A DNA stretch of 64,000 nt. Source: JACOND01 sp965202795 (GTDB lineage Bacteria > Bdellovibrionota > Bdellovibrionia > Bdellovibrionales > UBA1609). Of the stretch, positions 51,706-59,175 are shown in pieces (within the stretch, counting starts at the first letter, position 1; every line of letters starts with the position of its first letter). The position numbers were made by a program, and so were the translations under genes. A model generated the notes under the pieces. That model searched no databases. It was not told the DNA's origin and saw nothing but the letters and a program-made list of their open reading frames with translations. The stretch covers positions 1,612,001-1,676,000 of the forward strand of contig OZ241848.1 in the NCBI GenBank assembly GCA_965202795.1. The letters run 5' to 3'.

Positions 51706-51716
51706 AGTCTGAATAA
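50364..51716 (+). CDS. Rpn/YhgA-type PD-(D/E)XK nuclease, copy 2
   Basis: 450 aa from ATG 50364. Same layout as copy 1: SHDLLFREIFSKKRF, ERRADLIFSISTK and VFEHKSLPRDEQFLQLL keep the D...E-x-K active site. The C-terminal linker is expanded (GRQEGRQEGRQEGMQKGRLE), showing slippage in a repeat typical of this family. It ends KAKIHRLKNGKSE. Because the G run is 10 bases, an upstream frame from 50136 (MRKPEAFLVYSWLKLL...) reads straight through into this protein, giving a possible 526-residue fusion; in copy 1 the same frame is shifted out. Confidence 0.88.
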   Translation: MNIIMNIIKRQPDLPKTFRRDFPSGAAAAAAGLALQEDQSLSKSIFYLAAGKPPLKSAPKKRAPKNPRRGKALFHSHDLLFREIFSKKRFAADVLLLALSRERFEFLDMKTLKPRSPVLFTSEGRERRADLIFSISTKAIPRPEKPSRKLPLKSSRGPAGRQARQKSLSGAGLRRASGHKALRRGARAKRAEMLLVFEHKSLPRDEQFLQLLDYLSSARQTWREKGLMLPFLISTGRAWRGPLDFQGSLRGLVPKQLELFGEADVNFCPVVLNLRDIDLKKKARGLKALPIWFIFQKVRDIGRRDVAEFFRLCQAVRARDRRFLAPRGLAYLQQHNPRWTKKALMEVERKTVTKREGRVMAMSCYQEVLYKAEQKGVKKGMQKGRLEGRQEGRQEGRQEGMQKGRLEGRQARDREVILSMLQKKMGISLISEVTGLPKAKIHRLKNGKSE

Positions 51717-51717
51717 G

Positions 51718-51787
51718 CTGCAGCTTGGGTTTTGCTGCCGGGGCTGGCTTCTGAAAAACAGCAGCTGATTTTTCTGAAGAGCGGAGC
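51718..51787. repeat. 70-bp inverted repeat, right copy
   Basis: Partner of 43946-44015. It begins directly after the stop codon of nuclease copy 2 (CTGCAGCTTGGG...). Confidence 0.85.
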
Positions 51788-51840
51788 TTTGCTTTCTCAA
51801 AAGGGCCGGCTTTTCGGATCGCTTTTTTGCGCTGTCTTTT

Positions 51841-52479
51841 TCAGGCAGCGGACTTTTTGAAAAACAGTTTTTTTGCGGCTTTCCCTGAAGATCGACACCA
51901 AAAACCGTTAATAGATCCGCCAACAACCCCGGAAACAACAGGGATCAATCTGCCCAAGTTTAGGACGCCTTTTGAGCCAAATTTTGTCACCAGCCTGAAG
52001 CCAATAGTCTTGTTTATCTGCGTTAAAACTTCCCTGCTGACAGAGGAAATTGCCTTTTGGGTCAGTTTTTGGCTCATTTTTATTCCCGCTTGCGCAAGGG
52101 CCTCTCTAGCTGAAGCTCCAAGCAGACAGGCATAAACAGCAGTTTTTATTTTATCTGATCGCGGCTCTAAACCTGATATGGCGGCTATGCCGGCAATCAT
52201 GCGCAGCTGAATATACAAACAGGCTGTCATATCCAAAGGAATGGCGACAGGCAGAGTAATTGCCCCTCCAACAGAAGAAACAAATCCAGATATTGAGCTT
52301 TTGGCTGTTGACCATCGAATCAGGGAATCAACCGCCTCCTCTTTGTTTTTGCTTTTGCTTAAATAATCCTCCTTCAGCTCCTCTACAGAGGCAGATGCCA
52401 TAAGACCCTCTAAAGCATTGTCATATACAGTGTCAAGAGCCTTAATTATATTATGTTTGTTAAGTTTTTTCTTTCTCAA
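51841..52479 (-). CDS. EcsC-family protein
   Basis: 212 aa from TTG 52479, which has AGGAGGG eight bases upstream; no in-frame ATG has a comparable site. EcsC-family proteins are membrane-associated and of poorly known function (named from the B. subtilis ecs operon). Seen: AITLPVAIPLDMTACLYIQL, a central helical part, and the family end FRLVTKFGSKGVLNLGRLIP then VVSGVVGGSINGF. It follows lipoprotein member 5 on the same strand with an 80-base gap that holds the 19-base motif. It occupies a place that is absent from the left side of the inverted repeat. Confidence 0.82.
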   Translation of the reverse strand: MRKKKLNKHNIIKALDTVYDNALEGLMASASVEELKEDYLSKSKNKEEAVDSLIRWSTAKSSISGFVSSVGGAITLPVAIPLDMTACLYIQLRMIAGIAAISGLEPRSDKIKTAVYACLLGASAREALAQAGIKMSQKLTQKAISSVSREVLTQINKTIGFRLVTKFGSKGVLNLGRLIPVVSGVVGGSINGFWCRSSGKAAKKLFFKKSAA

Positions 52480-52514
52480 GGTTCTGCCCTCCTTTGGCTT
52501 TATGTTTTGAAATA

Positions 52515-52533
52515 ATATTTGTAGACTCCTTAA
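52515..52533 (-). promoter_or_regulatory. Shared 19-base motif upstream of the EcsC gene
   Basis: Minus strand TTAAGGAGTCTACAAATAT, one base different from 13709-13727; 35 bases ahead of the TTG start. Confidence 0.45.
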
Positions 52534-52558
52534 TAATTCCCTGCAGCCTGACGCAATT

Positions 52559-53437
52559 TTATGCATTGGGGCAAGAGCGTGGGGCCCGTATGGCATTGCC
52601 CGGAGGAGATGGGGGCGAGGAAAAACTGTCGCATGCTTCAGCATAAATAGCGTCGCAAATTTCTTTCGCCTCCCCATTGTCTTCTTTTTGGTAAATATCC
52701 ATAAAAGTTTTTCCGCCGGATATTTTTGCGCCAGGAACATCATCGTCTGGAGGGCTGGCTGAGCTGTATAGCACTTGAGCGCCCAAGCCAATGAAATATA
52801 TTCGGCATTTCCAAACCGTCCGCCATTTAAGATTGTTAGGCGCCACTTGTTTCAGGAGGTTTTTGACACCTTCATAAGAATCGTATTCTTCGTAGTTGTC
52901 TTGGGCTTCGTTGATGGCTTTTGCGATTTGTTTGTTTTTTGCGATCCATACGAGGAGTATTTTGGCTTCTCTTGTCTGGGCGGATTCTGTCATTTCGATC
53001 CAGGGGCTTGCGGAGATGTCCATCATGACTGTGAAGGCTGATTCGTCGATCAGCTCCAGTTCGCTGATGTGTTCGGGGTCTTCGAAGGCTTCGTTGATGT
53101 CTTCGAATTGGAGGACATATTTTTTGTTGGTTCTGGCGCAGGCTTTGACTTTGCCTTCATTTTCGCTGTCGTCGTCTGGGTTGAAGATGTCTTCGCAGAT
53201 GTCGTAGCAGTCGTCGTCGTCGCCGCAGGGGGAGCCGGAGAATCTTTTTGTGGAGGTTCCGCGCCGGCGGCGGCCCTCTCTTTCTTTGGCGTTTTCCTCT
53301 TCTTCCGAGGCGCTGATGATGACGCGCTCTACGCCGCTGAGCGCCCCTCTGTTTGCGGGTATGACACAGCTTGACAGAAGCGCTGCGATGGGGGCTGCGG
53401 CGAGAAGCCATTTGATTAGGGAAAGTTTTTTGCTCAT
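52559..53437 (-). CDS. Lipoprotein, Cx5Cx3C/LAWIA family (member 5)
   Basis: 292 aa from ATG 53437. The first ~198 residues are almost the same as member 4 (lipobox LLSSC, PCGDDDDCYDICEDIF, LLVWIAKNKQ). The rest differs (PNNLKWRTVWKCRIYFIGLG) but returns to similarity at KTFMDIYQKEDNGEAKEICD before a Pro-rich end. The sharp change from near-identity to loose similarity at Gln-Val-Ala coincides with the end of the inverted repeat, as expected from gene conversion between two older paralogues. Confidence 0.82.
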   Translation of the reverse strand: MSKKLSLIKWLLAAAPIAALLSSCVIPANRGALSGVERVIISASEEEENAKEREGRRRRGTSTKRFSGSPCGDDDDCYDICEDIFNPDDDSENEGKVKACARTNKKYVLQFEDINEAFEDPEHISELELIDESAFTVMMDISASPWIEMTESAQTREAKILLVWIAKNKQIAKAINEAQDNYEEYDSYEGVKNLLKQVAPNNLKWRTVWKCRIYFIGLGAQVLYSSASPPDDDVPGAKISGGKTFMDIYQKEDNGEAKEICDAIYAEACDSFSSPPSPPGNAIRAPRSCPNA

Positions 53438-53924
53438 GTTTTGTCCTCCTTTGGTTTTTTCATCAGCTGTCAGTGGCGCCATAAAGTTATAAGGTGTCTG
53501 CAAGTGTTGATATTTTTATTAGAGGCTTTTTTTTGAGTTTTTTTTTTTTAAGCAAGCTGTTTAATGAATCGGTTATTTATGGCTTTTGAGGGCGGTTTTG
53601 TTTTTTTTGAGCGGCCGCTGGGCCGGTCTGCGCGGTGTCAGGTTTTTGGTTAAAAGATGGTGTCGCATGTTTCGCTCCTTTCGTTTCCGCAGTGTTTATT
53701 GCATTGTTCGATGCTGAGGGGGGAGCCTTTGAATTCTCTGTCTGAGACTTCGCTGTCCTCCAGGAGTTCGTAGAGGTAGCTCCAGACGGGCGCGCCCTGG
53801 AGGTAGCAGGCGCTGCTGCGGAATGTGGCTCTCCGCCTTCTTGTGTTAGAGGAGGTTCGGCACTGGGCGGAGGAGTTTCTTCCGAAGACTCTGCTTCGGC
53901 TGCGTCCGCGCCTTTCGCGGGCGC
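52842..53924 (-). repeat. Right arm of ~1.08-kb inverted repeat
   Basis: 1083 bp, reverse complement of 42454-43538. Holds the 5' part of lipoprotein member 5, its upstream region including the A/T tract, and a copy of the 3' end of member 3. Confidence 0.92.
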
Positions 53925-53935
53925 GCAAAATCATG
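53650..53935 (-). pseudogene. 3' fragment of a lipoprotein member-3-like gene
   Basis: Carries the last ~90 residues of member 3 (RERRGRSRSRVFGRN ... CNKHCGNERSETCDTIF) without its signal, lipobox or LAWIA region. The open frame runs on to 54258, but that part (Pro-rich from the G tract) is not lipoprotein-like. It is best read as the copied tail brought along with the repeat arm. Confidence 0.7.
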
Positions 53936-53965
53936 TCAAAAGCTTTGGGTTGCGGGGAGTGGGCC

Positions 53966-54000
53966 GGGGGGCGGGGGCGGGGGGGGGGGTGGGGGGGGGG
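53966..54000 (+). other. Extreme G tract
   Basis: Runs of 6, 5, 11 and 10 G separated by single C, C and T bases. Directly outside the right arm of the inverted repeat. Could fold as a G-quadruplex. The 53936-54569 stretch holds no gene that I can support. Confidence 0.8.
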
Positions 54001-54376
54001 CCGCCGGCCGCTTTCAGACTCCAAAAATTTGAAACAGCGCCTCCCCGGCAAAATAGCAGCGCCGCGCGCTCCCATCGCTTCCAAACTTTGTAAAGCCCTG
54101 TCAAAATCCCTGAGTCTGGGGGCTGGCCAGCTGTCAGAGGAAAGCGCTGGCTTTTCCGCCGATATTCCCCCTCCCCGGCTTTTGCGCAGGCCCATGCGGG
54201 GCAGGGGCTGAAAATCCCCCCTTGGCAGGCAAAAAAAGGGAGGGGGCTTAAGAGACAAGCAAGGCCAGCTCTTAAGGAGGGCCGGCTGATTTTATAATGC
54301 GGAGCGTCAATAACCTGCGCCAATAAATTGCAAATTTTTTAAGGATGCGCCAGTCTGTTTAACTATGCGGGGGGGA

Positions 54377-54465
54377 GGGCTTGTTTGCTGGGATGGCCTG
54401 GCGGCTGCTCCCCGCGGCTTGTTTCGATGGGCGGCCCAGCGGCCGCTCCGCGGAGCGGCAGGATT
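54377..54465. repeat. Dispersed GC-rich element upstream of the decarboxylase
   Basis: CTTGTTTGCTGGGATGGCCT then GGCGGCTGCTCC, and a second unit GCTTGTTTCGATGGGCGGCC with CAGCGGCCGCTCC: the family in reverse, two copies. Confidence 0.55.
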
Positions 54466-54569
54466 GTCCAAATGGATTGGCCCAGTTTTGGCCCCCGAAA
54501 AAAACATGCCTGGAAAGCGCTTTGCCGCAAAGCGCCTGCGCCTGCGGAATAATAATGCGGAATAACAAC

Positions 54570-55622
54570 ATGGACAAAAAAATCAAAAAAACAGAGACAC
54601 CTTATTTTTTGTTTGATATAAGCAAATTCAGGGGCAATATCAGCCGGTATGCGGCCCGCGAATTTGCCCTCAATTACAGCGTCAAGTCCTGTCTGTTTAA
54701 AGGGCTTATACAAAAAACAGAGAGCCTTTTAGACGGCGTTACTGTCAGCTCAAAGGGGGATTTGCGGAAAGTCAGAGAGGAAACTGAAAAGCCGATTCAT
54801 TTTGTTTCTCCTCTTATCCGGCTCTCTGAAATAGAGGCCATCAGCCAGCATGGAAACTCTGTGGCTTTTAACTCATTTGGCCAGTTTCAAAGGCTGGCAA
54901 AATATTTAAATCCCCGCATCCAGGCCCTTATTAGAATCAACCCGGAAAAATCTTTTGTAAAAGACAGCAGATACGACCCCTGCCGGCAGCATTCCCATCT
55001 GGGGGTCCCTTTATCCGCATTTTCAGAATATATAAAAAAAAACCGGCTGAAAATTGATGGCCTGCATTTTCACAATAACTGCCAGAGCCGCCGCCCCGCT
55101 GATATTATCAAAACCATGGAGCATATTGAAAATCATTTAGGCAGCTGGCTCAGCCGGTTAAAGCGCGTAAACATTGGCGGAGGATATGTATATCAGGAGA
55201 GCTTGATAAAAGCTGTTAATAAGCTGCAGGGCAAATGGCGCGAAAAATACGGGCTGAAGCGGCTGGCAATGGAGCCGGGCTTTGACATATCAAACAGCGC
55301 CGGCCTCTTAGTCTCTTCAGTTATTGATGTTTTTGCGGCAAAAGGCGGAAAAAAAACGGCCGTTCTTGACACAACAGTAAACCATTTGCCGGAAGCGCTT
55401 GAGTATAATGAGCGGCCTGATGTTTTAAACAGCCATGAAAACGGCGGCTTCTCTTATATTGTGGCCGGCTGCTCCTGCCTTGCCGGGGATGTGTTTGGAG
55501 AATACGGATTTAAGGATCCTCTAAATATAGGAGATTTGGTTATATTTAAAAATGTTGGAGCTTACTCTTATGTGAAGGCGAATGCCTTCAACGGCATTGA
55601 AAAGCCGCGGCTGATTATCTAA
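54570..55622 (+). CDS. Carboxynorspermidine/diaminopimelate-type PLP decarboxylase
   Basis: 350 aa from ATG 54570. A fold-III PLP enzyme: NYSVKSCLFKG supplies the PLP Lys (~39), GLHFHNNCQSR, RVNIGGGYVY, AMEPGFDISN, and near the end GCSCLAGDVFGEYGF and GAYSYVKANAFNGIEKPRLI. These last blocks match NspC (carboxynorspermidine decarboxylase), which makes norspermidine or spermidine, more than LysA. MEPGFD replaces the usual EPGE, so the substrate may differ. Its partner, carboxynorspermidine dehydrogenase, is not in this window. In-frame codons upstream (54381 on) are part of a dispersed repeat. Confidence 0.8.
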   Translation: MDKKIKKTETPYFLFDISKFRGNISRYAAREFALNYSVKSCLFKGLIQKTESLLDGVTVSSKGDLRKVREETEKPIHFVSPLIRLSEIEAISQHGNSVAFNSFGQFQRLAKYLNPRIQALIRINPEKSFVKDSRYDPCRQHSHLGVPLSAFSEYIKKNRLKIDGLHFHNNCQSRRPADIIKTMEHIENHLGSWLSRLKRVNIGGGYVYQESLIKAVNKLQGKWREKYGLKRLAMEPGFDISNSAGLLVSSVIDVFAAKGGKKTAVLDTTVNHLPEALEYNERPDVLNSHENGGFSYIVAGCSCLAGDVFGEYGFKDPLNIGDLVIFKNVGAYSYVKANAFNGIEKPRLII

Positions 55623-55735
55623 AACGGACAGAGTCTCATCAATTAGGCCTATCAGGAATCATAAAAAAAAGAGTCCTGTCCTAAGGCGTGATTCATAATG
55701 AATTTTTTGCATATATTATAAAGGAGGAAAAAATT

Positions 55736-56527
55736 ATGAGCGCAGATCAGACAGGCCGCAGCGGGGATCAGATAAACAGATTTAAGGAAATCCTTAATGC
55801 GCTTTTTGAGCATCAGCAAAAATGCGGCTTCTGGCGGAGCCTGCCTCAAGCGGCTGTTATAGGCATAGCAGCGCTGTTTCTTTTTTTTGCCGGATGCGAA
55901 TTTTACAGCCTCTGCCATTTAAACCGCGCCGCTTCCGCCGGCGGAATTGAAGATCAGCCGGCAAGCGCAAAAGCGCCGGCGCTGTCAGGCGGGATGGATT
56001 CATCCGCCCGCGCTTTAAAAAACAAAAAAGCGGCGGAAAGCCCGAAAGCCGGCCCCGCCAGCCCGCAAAACCAGCCGCAAGGCTGCTGCCCCCCAGTCTG
56101 TCAGGAGCTCCCTCCCTCCCGCCTGCAAAACTCTGAAAGCTCAGGCCATATCAATATAAAGGCCAGCATGAAAGAATTTCCAAAATTTGACTTTGCCTTC
56201 AAGGGGGCTGCGGGCCGGGGCCGAAGCAGCTGTTTTTGGCTTGTGATTTTTTTCTCATCAGCAGCTTTACTGGCGCTGGTTTTGATTTTCATTTCTTATT
56301 TTTCAAGGGAGAAAAGGCTGTTCCGGCTTTTTCTGGAATACAGGGAGATTGACAACGAGTTAGAGATTGAACAAAAAAAAATTGACAAAGAGTTAAAGAT
56401 TGAAAAGATAAAAAACGAGACAGAGATTGGAAAAGAAAAAATCAAGTTAGAGATTGAAAAAGCAAAAAGCGGCCAAAACAAACAGGCCAAGCAGCCAAAG
56501 CATAAAAACATGCCCGCCCCGCCTTAA
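55736..56527 (+). CDS. Two-helix membrane protein with coiled-coil tail
   Basis: 263 aa from ATG 55736, preceded by AAAGGAGG. Two hydrophobic segments: ~residues 36-52 (AAVIGIAALFLFFAGCEF) and ~168-190 (CFWLVIFFSSAALLALVLIF). Between them is an Ala/Pro/Ser-rich loop with Cys pairs (GCCPPVCQELPP). After the second helix there is a strongly heptad-like charged region (EIDNELEIEQKKIDKELKIE). Probable topology: both ends in the cytosol, loop in the periplasm. First of three closely spaced genes. Confidence 0.7.
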   Translation: MSADQTGRSGDQINRFKEILNALFEHQQKCGFWRSLPQAAVIGIAALFLFFAGCEFYSLCHLNRAASAGGIEDQPASAKAPALSGGMDSSARALKNKKAAESPKAGPASPQNQPQGCCPPVCQELPPSRLQNSESSGHINIKASMKEFPKFDFAFKGAAGRGRSSCFWLVIFFSSAALLALVLIFISYFSREKRLFRLFLEYREIDNELEIEQKKIDKELKIEKIKNETEIGKEKIKLEIEKAKSGQNKQAKQPKHKNMPAPP

Positions 56528-56571
56528 AGCCTGGAAGCGGCATGGAGCGTAAAAAAAAACAGGAGGAGGCA

Positions 56572-56763
56572 ATGAGCGGAAAAAAAATATACAAAAAGCG
56601 CTATTGGAGCTGGTTCTACAAAAAATTTATAAAGGGAACTGTGAATGACAATTTTTACACACCAGCTGAAATTATGGAAAAAAACAGGGAAATTATACAA
56701 AGGGCGGACAAATTTAATATTGAAAAAAAAATAAGCCGGCCTGATGCGGAAGAGCATGATTGA
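56572..56763 (+). CDS. Small basic protein in membrane operon
   Basis: 63 aa from ATG 56572 with AGGAGGAGG upstream. Basic, aromatic-rich N-terminus (MSGKKIYKKRYWSWFYKKFI), then a charged helix. No membrane segment of full length. Lies 44 bases after the two-helix gene and 11 bases before the next; likely translated in the same operon. Not recognised. Confidence 0.65.
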   Translation: MSGKKIYKKRYWSWFYKKFIKGTVNDNFYTPAEIMEKNREIIQRADKFNIEKKISRPDAEEHD

Positions 56764-56774
56764 CAGAGGGCAAT

Positions 56775-57521
56775 ATGTCTGAGCTAACCCTGGAAAACCT
56801 GGCCTGGACCATTCCCGGCATTTGTTTTTTGTTTTCCTACAACAGGCTCCGGGATGTGGAAAGCCTTGAATTTTCCGGCTGGCCTTTTGTGTTTTTTATT
56901 GTTCTTATAGGCGCCATCACAACGCTTCCGGTTAAATACTGGCTGGGGGTTTCCTCATATCCTTTGAATATTTTTATCTCCTCAGTCGCTGCGTTTTTTA
57001 TCCCTTTTGTTATTAAATATCTTTTCGGCCCCTTTGTCAAAAAACTTGAAGATGAGCCAAACTTTTTTATGCCCTCTAATTTATGGAGCGCTGTTTATTT
57101 CTTTTTTCCTCTGGAAAACCGGGACAAGTTTATAAAAAACTGCATTGAATATGAGGGGGAGCCTGTTTTGGCCGCAGCTGAAGAGTCTTTGATAATATCT
57201 GAGGGGGGGGAGAATAAAAAAACATGTCAAACAAATCCCCGCTTTATTGCAAAACACACATTGTTTTTTGGGATTTTGATTGAGTTTCCCTATGTCGCCA
57301 CACAGGTTATTGATTCCCAGGTTATCCGCATCCTCCCTCTTTTTTCCGGCTATAAATATTTTGATAAAGGGGATCAAAAGGAAAAAATCCAATGGGTCAG
57401 AAAATATAAAATCACTGAGGATTCCGCCGGGATTGTCATCCCAAGAAATAGAATTTTAAGCTTTTGCAAATATACAAAAGAGGATCATGAGGAAATGGTT
57501 TTTTATAATGACAAGCCCTGA
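56775..57521 (+). CDS. Membrane protein, third gene of operon
   Basis: 248 aa from ATG 56775 (AGAGGG upstream). Three hydrophobic segments in the first ~90 residues (NLAWTIPGICFLFSY, FVFFIVLIGAITTL, PLNIFISSVAAFFIPFVIKY), then a soluble C-terminal domain (~105-248) with a possible membrane-facing patch (AKHTLFFGILIEFPYVATQV). No family recognised. The 3' end overlaps the convergent DUF3326 gene by 19 bases. Confidence 0.7.
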   Translation: MSELTLENLAWTIPGICFLFSYNRLRDVESLEFSGWPFVFFIVLIGAITTLPVKYWLGVSSYPLNIFISSVAAFFIPFVIKYLFGPFVKKLEDEPNFFMPSNLWSAVYFFFPLENRDKFIKNCIEYEGEPVLAAAEESLIISEGGENKKTCQTNPRFIAKHTLFFGILIEFPYVATQVIDSQVIRILPLFSGYKYFDKGDQKEKIQWVRKYKITEDSAGIVIPRNRILSFCKYTKEDHEEMVFYNDKP

Positions 57522-58906
57522 ATGCGGCTTGCTGGCAAGTCAGTTTTTTTGTCTCTTTTTTTTGCCGGGGCGGCCGCGCCTTTATGAATTTTTAAAGGCT
57601 TTACCGGCCTTTTGACAAGGCCGGCGTCAATCCCCTGCTTTAAGCAGTTTAAAATGCCGCAGGCCTCAATATAGCTTTCGCACTGGAAAAACTGATTTTC
57701 CCCCCACGGAAGCTGAGACAAATCGTTTTTCATGGTGTTTTTGTTTTTTACCGCGATGACTTTAAGGCCCTGCCGCAGGGCGGCCAGAACAGGGAGGCCC
57801 AGCGCGCCGTCGGGAATAATAACCGCCGCGATGTCTTTTACAGAAATCCCCTCATGGGGATCAGATATTTTTGGAGCTTTGCAGAGGCCCTTCAGGACAC
57901 AGTGAAAAAAAGTTGCTGACACAATCTCAGGGGCTATCCTTGGATCAACAACGCCAACTGACAAGTTTGCCGCTTTGCTGTTTTCAAACATAGGGGCATG
58001 AGCGGAGGGTTTTCTGAGCTTTGAGGATATGACATGAGTCAGCATGGATTCAACCCCGCCCCAGGGATTAACCATTTCCCCATTGGATTTTGAATAAACC
58101 TCATGGGCTCCCTCTGGCACTTTAACAGAGGAGGTCACAGCCACAGCGTCAAACTGAGAGGCTTTTTCCTCTAAAAGATTCATTAAATAATTTAATTTTG
58201 ATATTTTTCCGGCAGCTTTGTTTCCCCTGACAATGGACTCCATTTGAATTTTTGAATCCAAAATACACGCCTCAATCTCCATGCCCAGGGTGATTCTCGC
58301 GCTGTTAACAGAGTTAACCGCCAGATCCGCAAACTTTTCCCTTTCCGGGCCGCTGTCAATAATCGCAAGCGTTTTGTTTGTTCTTGTTTCAAGCAGCCCG
58401 ATGGCCCCCATCAGAAACTGTGTGAGATGGCTTCCCTCCACATAAAGCGCGTTTGGCGGCATTTCGTTTATGTCAGAGGCGTTGACCACATTGGGATGGG
58501 TTATAACTTTATTGCAGCTGCCCGCTATCAGCTTCAGCGCCGGCGTTCCATCGCCCGCATGGCCGCCAATTTCACATCCAATGCCTGTCGGTATCAAAAA
58601 GCAGGCGTTAAACTGGCTTTCATCCGCGCGCTTTCTCTGTTTAAATTGGAAAATGCCCGGCGCGCCTGTCGGCTGGCTGGCCAGCAAAACATGGGCCTGA
58701 AAACTTTTTTTATCAAAGCGGGATGAGACAAACCTTAAAATCTGCTGATTAGGGAATTTTTTTTGAATGAAATCCTCAATTTCATCAAATTGAATGCTAA
58801 AGGGGACCGGCAGGCTTTCCTCTCTGCACTCCAGCCCGCCGCCGGGAAAAATCTTTTTAACAAAACCCATTATTTTAACAGCAGGCTGGTTTTTTTCTTC
58901 ATGCAA
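57503..58906 (-). CDS. DUF3326-family protein
   Basis: 467 aa. Matches the DUF3326 pattern known from cyanobacteria and plants: CFLIPTGIGCEIGGHAGDG, KVITHPNVVNASDINEMPPN, ALYVEGSHLTQFLMG, VNPWGGVESMLTHVISSKL, KPSAHAPMFEN, and DIAAVIIPDGALGLPVLAAL. The family has no established function; the glycine-rich and Asp/His blocks suggest a ligand-binding or enzymatic role. The last ~35 residues are a basic tail (GAAAPAKKRDKKTD). A weaker copy of the 19-base motif lies 103 bases upstream of the start. Stands alone. Confidence 0.8.
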   Translation of the reverse strand: MHEEKNQPAVKIMGFVKKIFPGGGLECREESLPVPFSIQFDEIEDFIQKKFPNQQILRFVSSRFDKKSFQAHVLLASQPTGAPGIFQFKQRKRADESQFNACFLIPTGIGCEIGGHAGDGTPALKLIAGSCNKVITHPNVVNASDINEMPPNALYVEGSHLTQFLMGAIGLLETRTNKTLAIIDSGPEREKFADLAVNSVNSARITLGMEIEACILDSKIQMESIVRGNKAAGKISKLNYLMNLLEEKASQFDAVAVTSSVKVPEGAHEVYSKSNGEMVNPWGGVESMLTHVISSKLRKPSAHAPMFENSKAANLSVGVVDPRIAPEIVSATFFHCVLKGLCKAPKISDPHEGISVKDIAAVIIPDGALGLPVLAALRQGLKVIAVKNKNTMKNDLSQLPWGENQFFQCESYIEACGILNCLKQGIDAGLVKRPVKPLKIHKGAAAPAKKRDKKTDLPASRIQGLSL

Positions 58907-59009
58907 AAGAGAATACAGACTAAAGGCTGAAAAAAAACTCTTTCAAAAAAAAATTAACAGCAGGCATTATTAAAGAGTTCATAAGCCTCTAATTGGCCAT
59001 ATCGGAATA

Positions 59010-59027
59010 ATATTTCGGACTTCTTAA
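59010..59027 (-). promoter_or_regulatory. Weaker copy of the shared 19-base motif
   Basis: Minus strand TTAAGAAGTCCGAAATAT, one base shorter and two or three changes from the other two copies; upstream of the DUF3326 gene. Confidence 0.35.
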
Positions 59028-59175
59028 AAAAAAATATGCCAGGGCTAAGGGCCTGCCCGGCTAAGCGCTGTGGGCTGGAGCGGGGGAAAAAGCGGGATTT
59101 TTTCAGGCGGCGGAGCGCGGCCCGCCGGCGGGCAGCCAAAAAAACAGCCCCCGCCGCAGCAGCCTCAGATGAAAG

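Noticed and set aside
47140..51716. Insertion sequence with transposase
   Set aside because: The twin proteins are Rpn/YhgA nucleases, sometimes labelled transposases; I see no terminal inverted repeats or target duplications around them.
53936..54258. N-terminal extension of the lipoprotein fragment
   Set aside because: Encoded by the G tract and flanks; Pro-rich, no signal peptide and unlike the family.
54381..54569. Upstream start for the decarboxylase
   Set aside because: The added 63 codons lie in a dispersed repeat and are not similar to the enzyme family.
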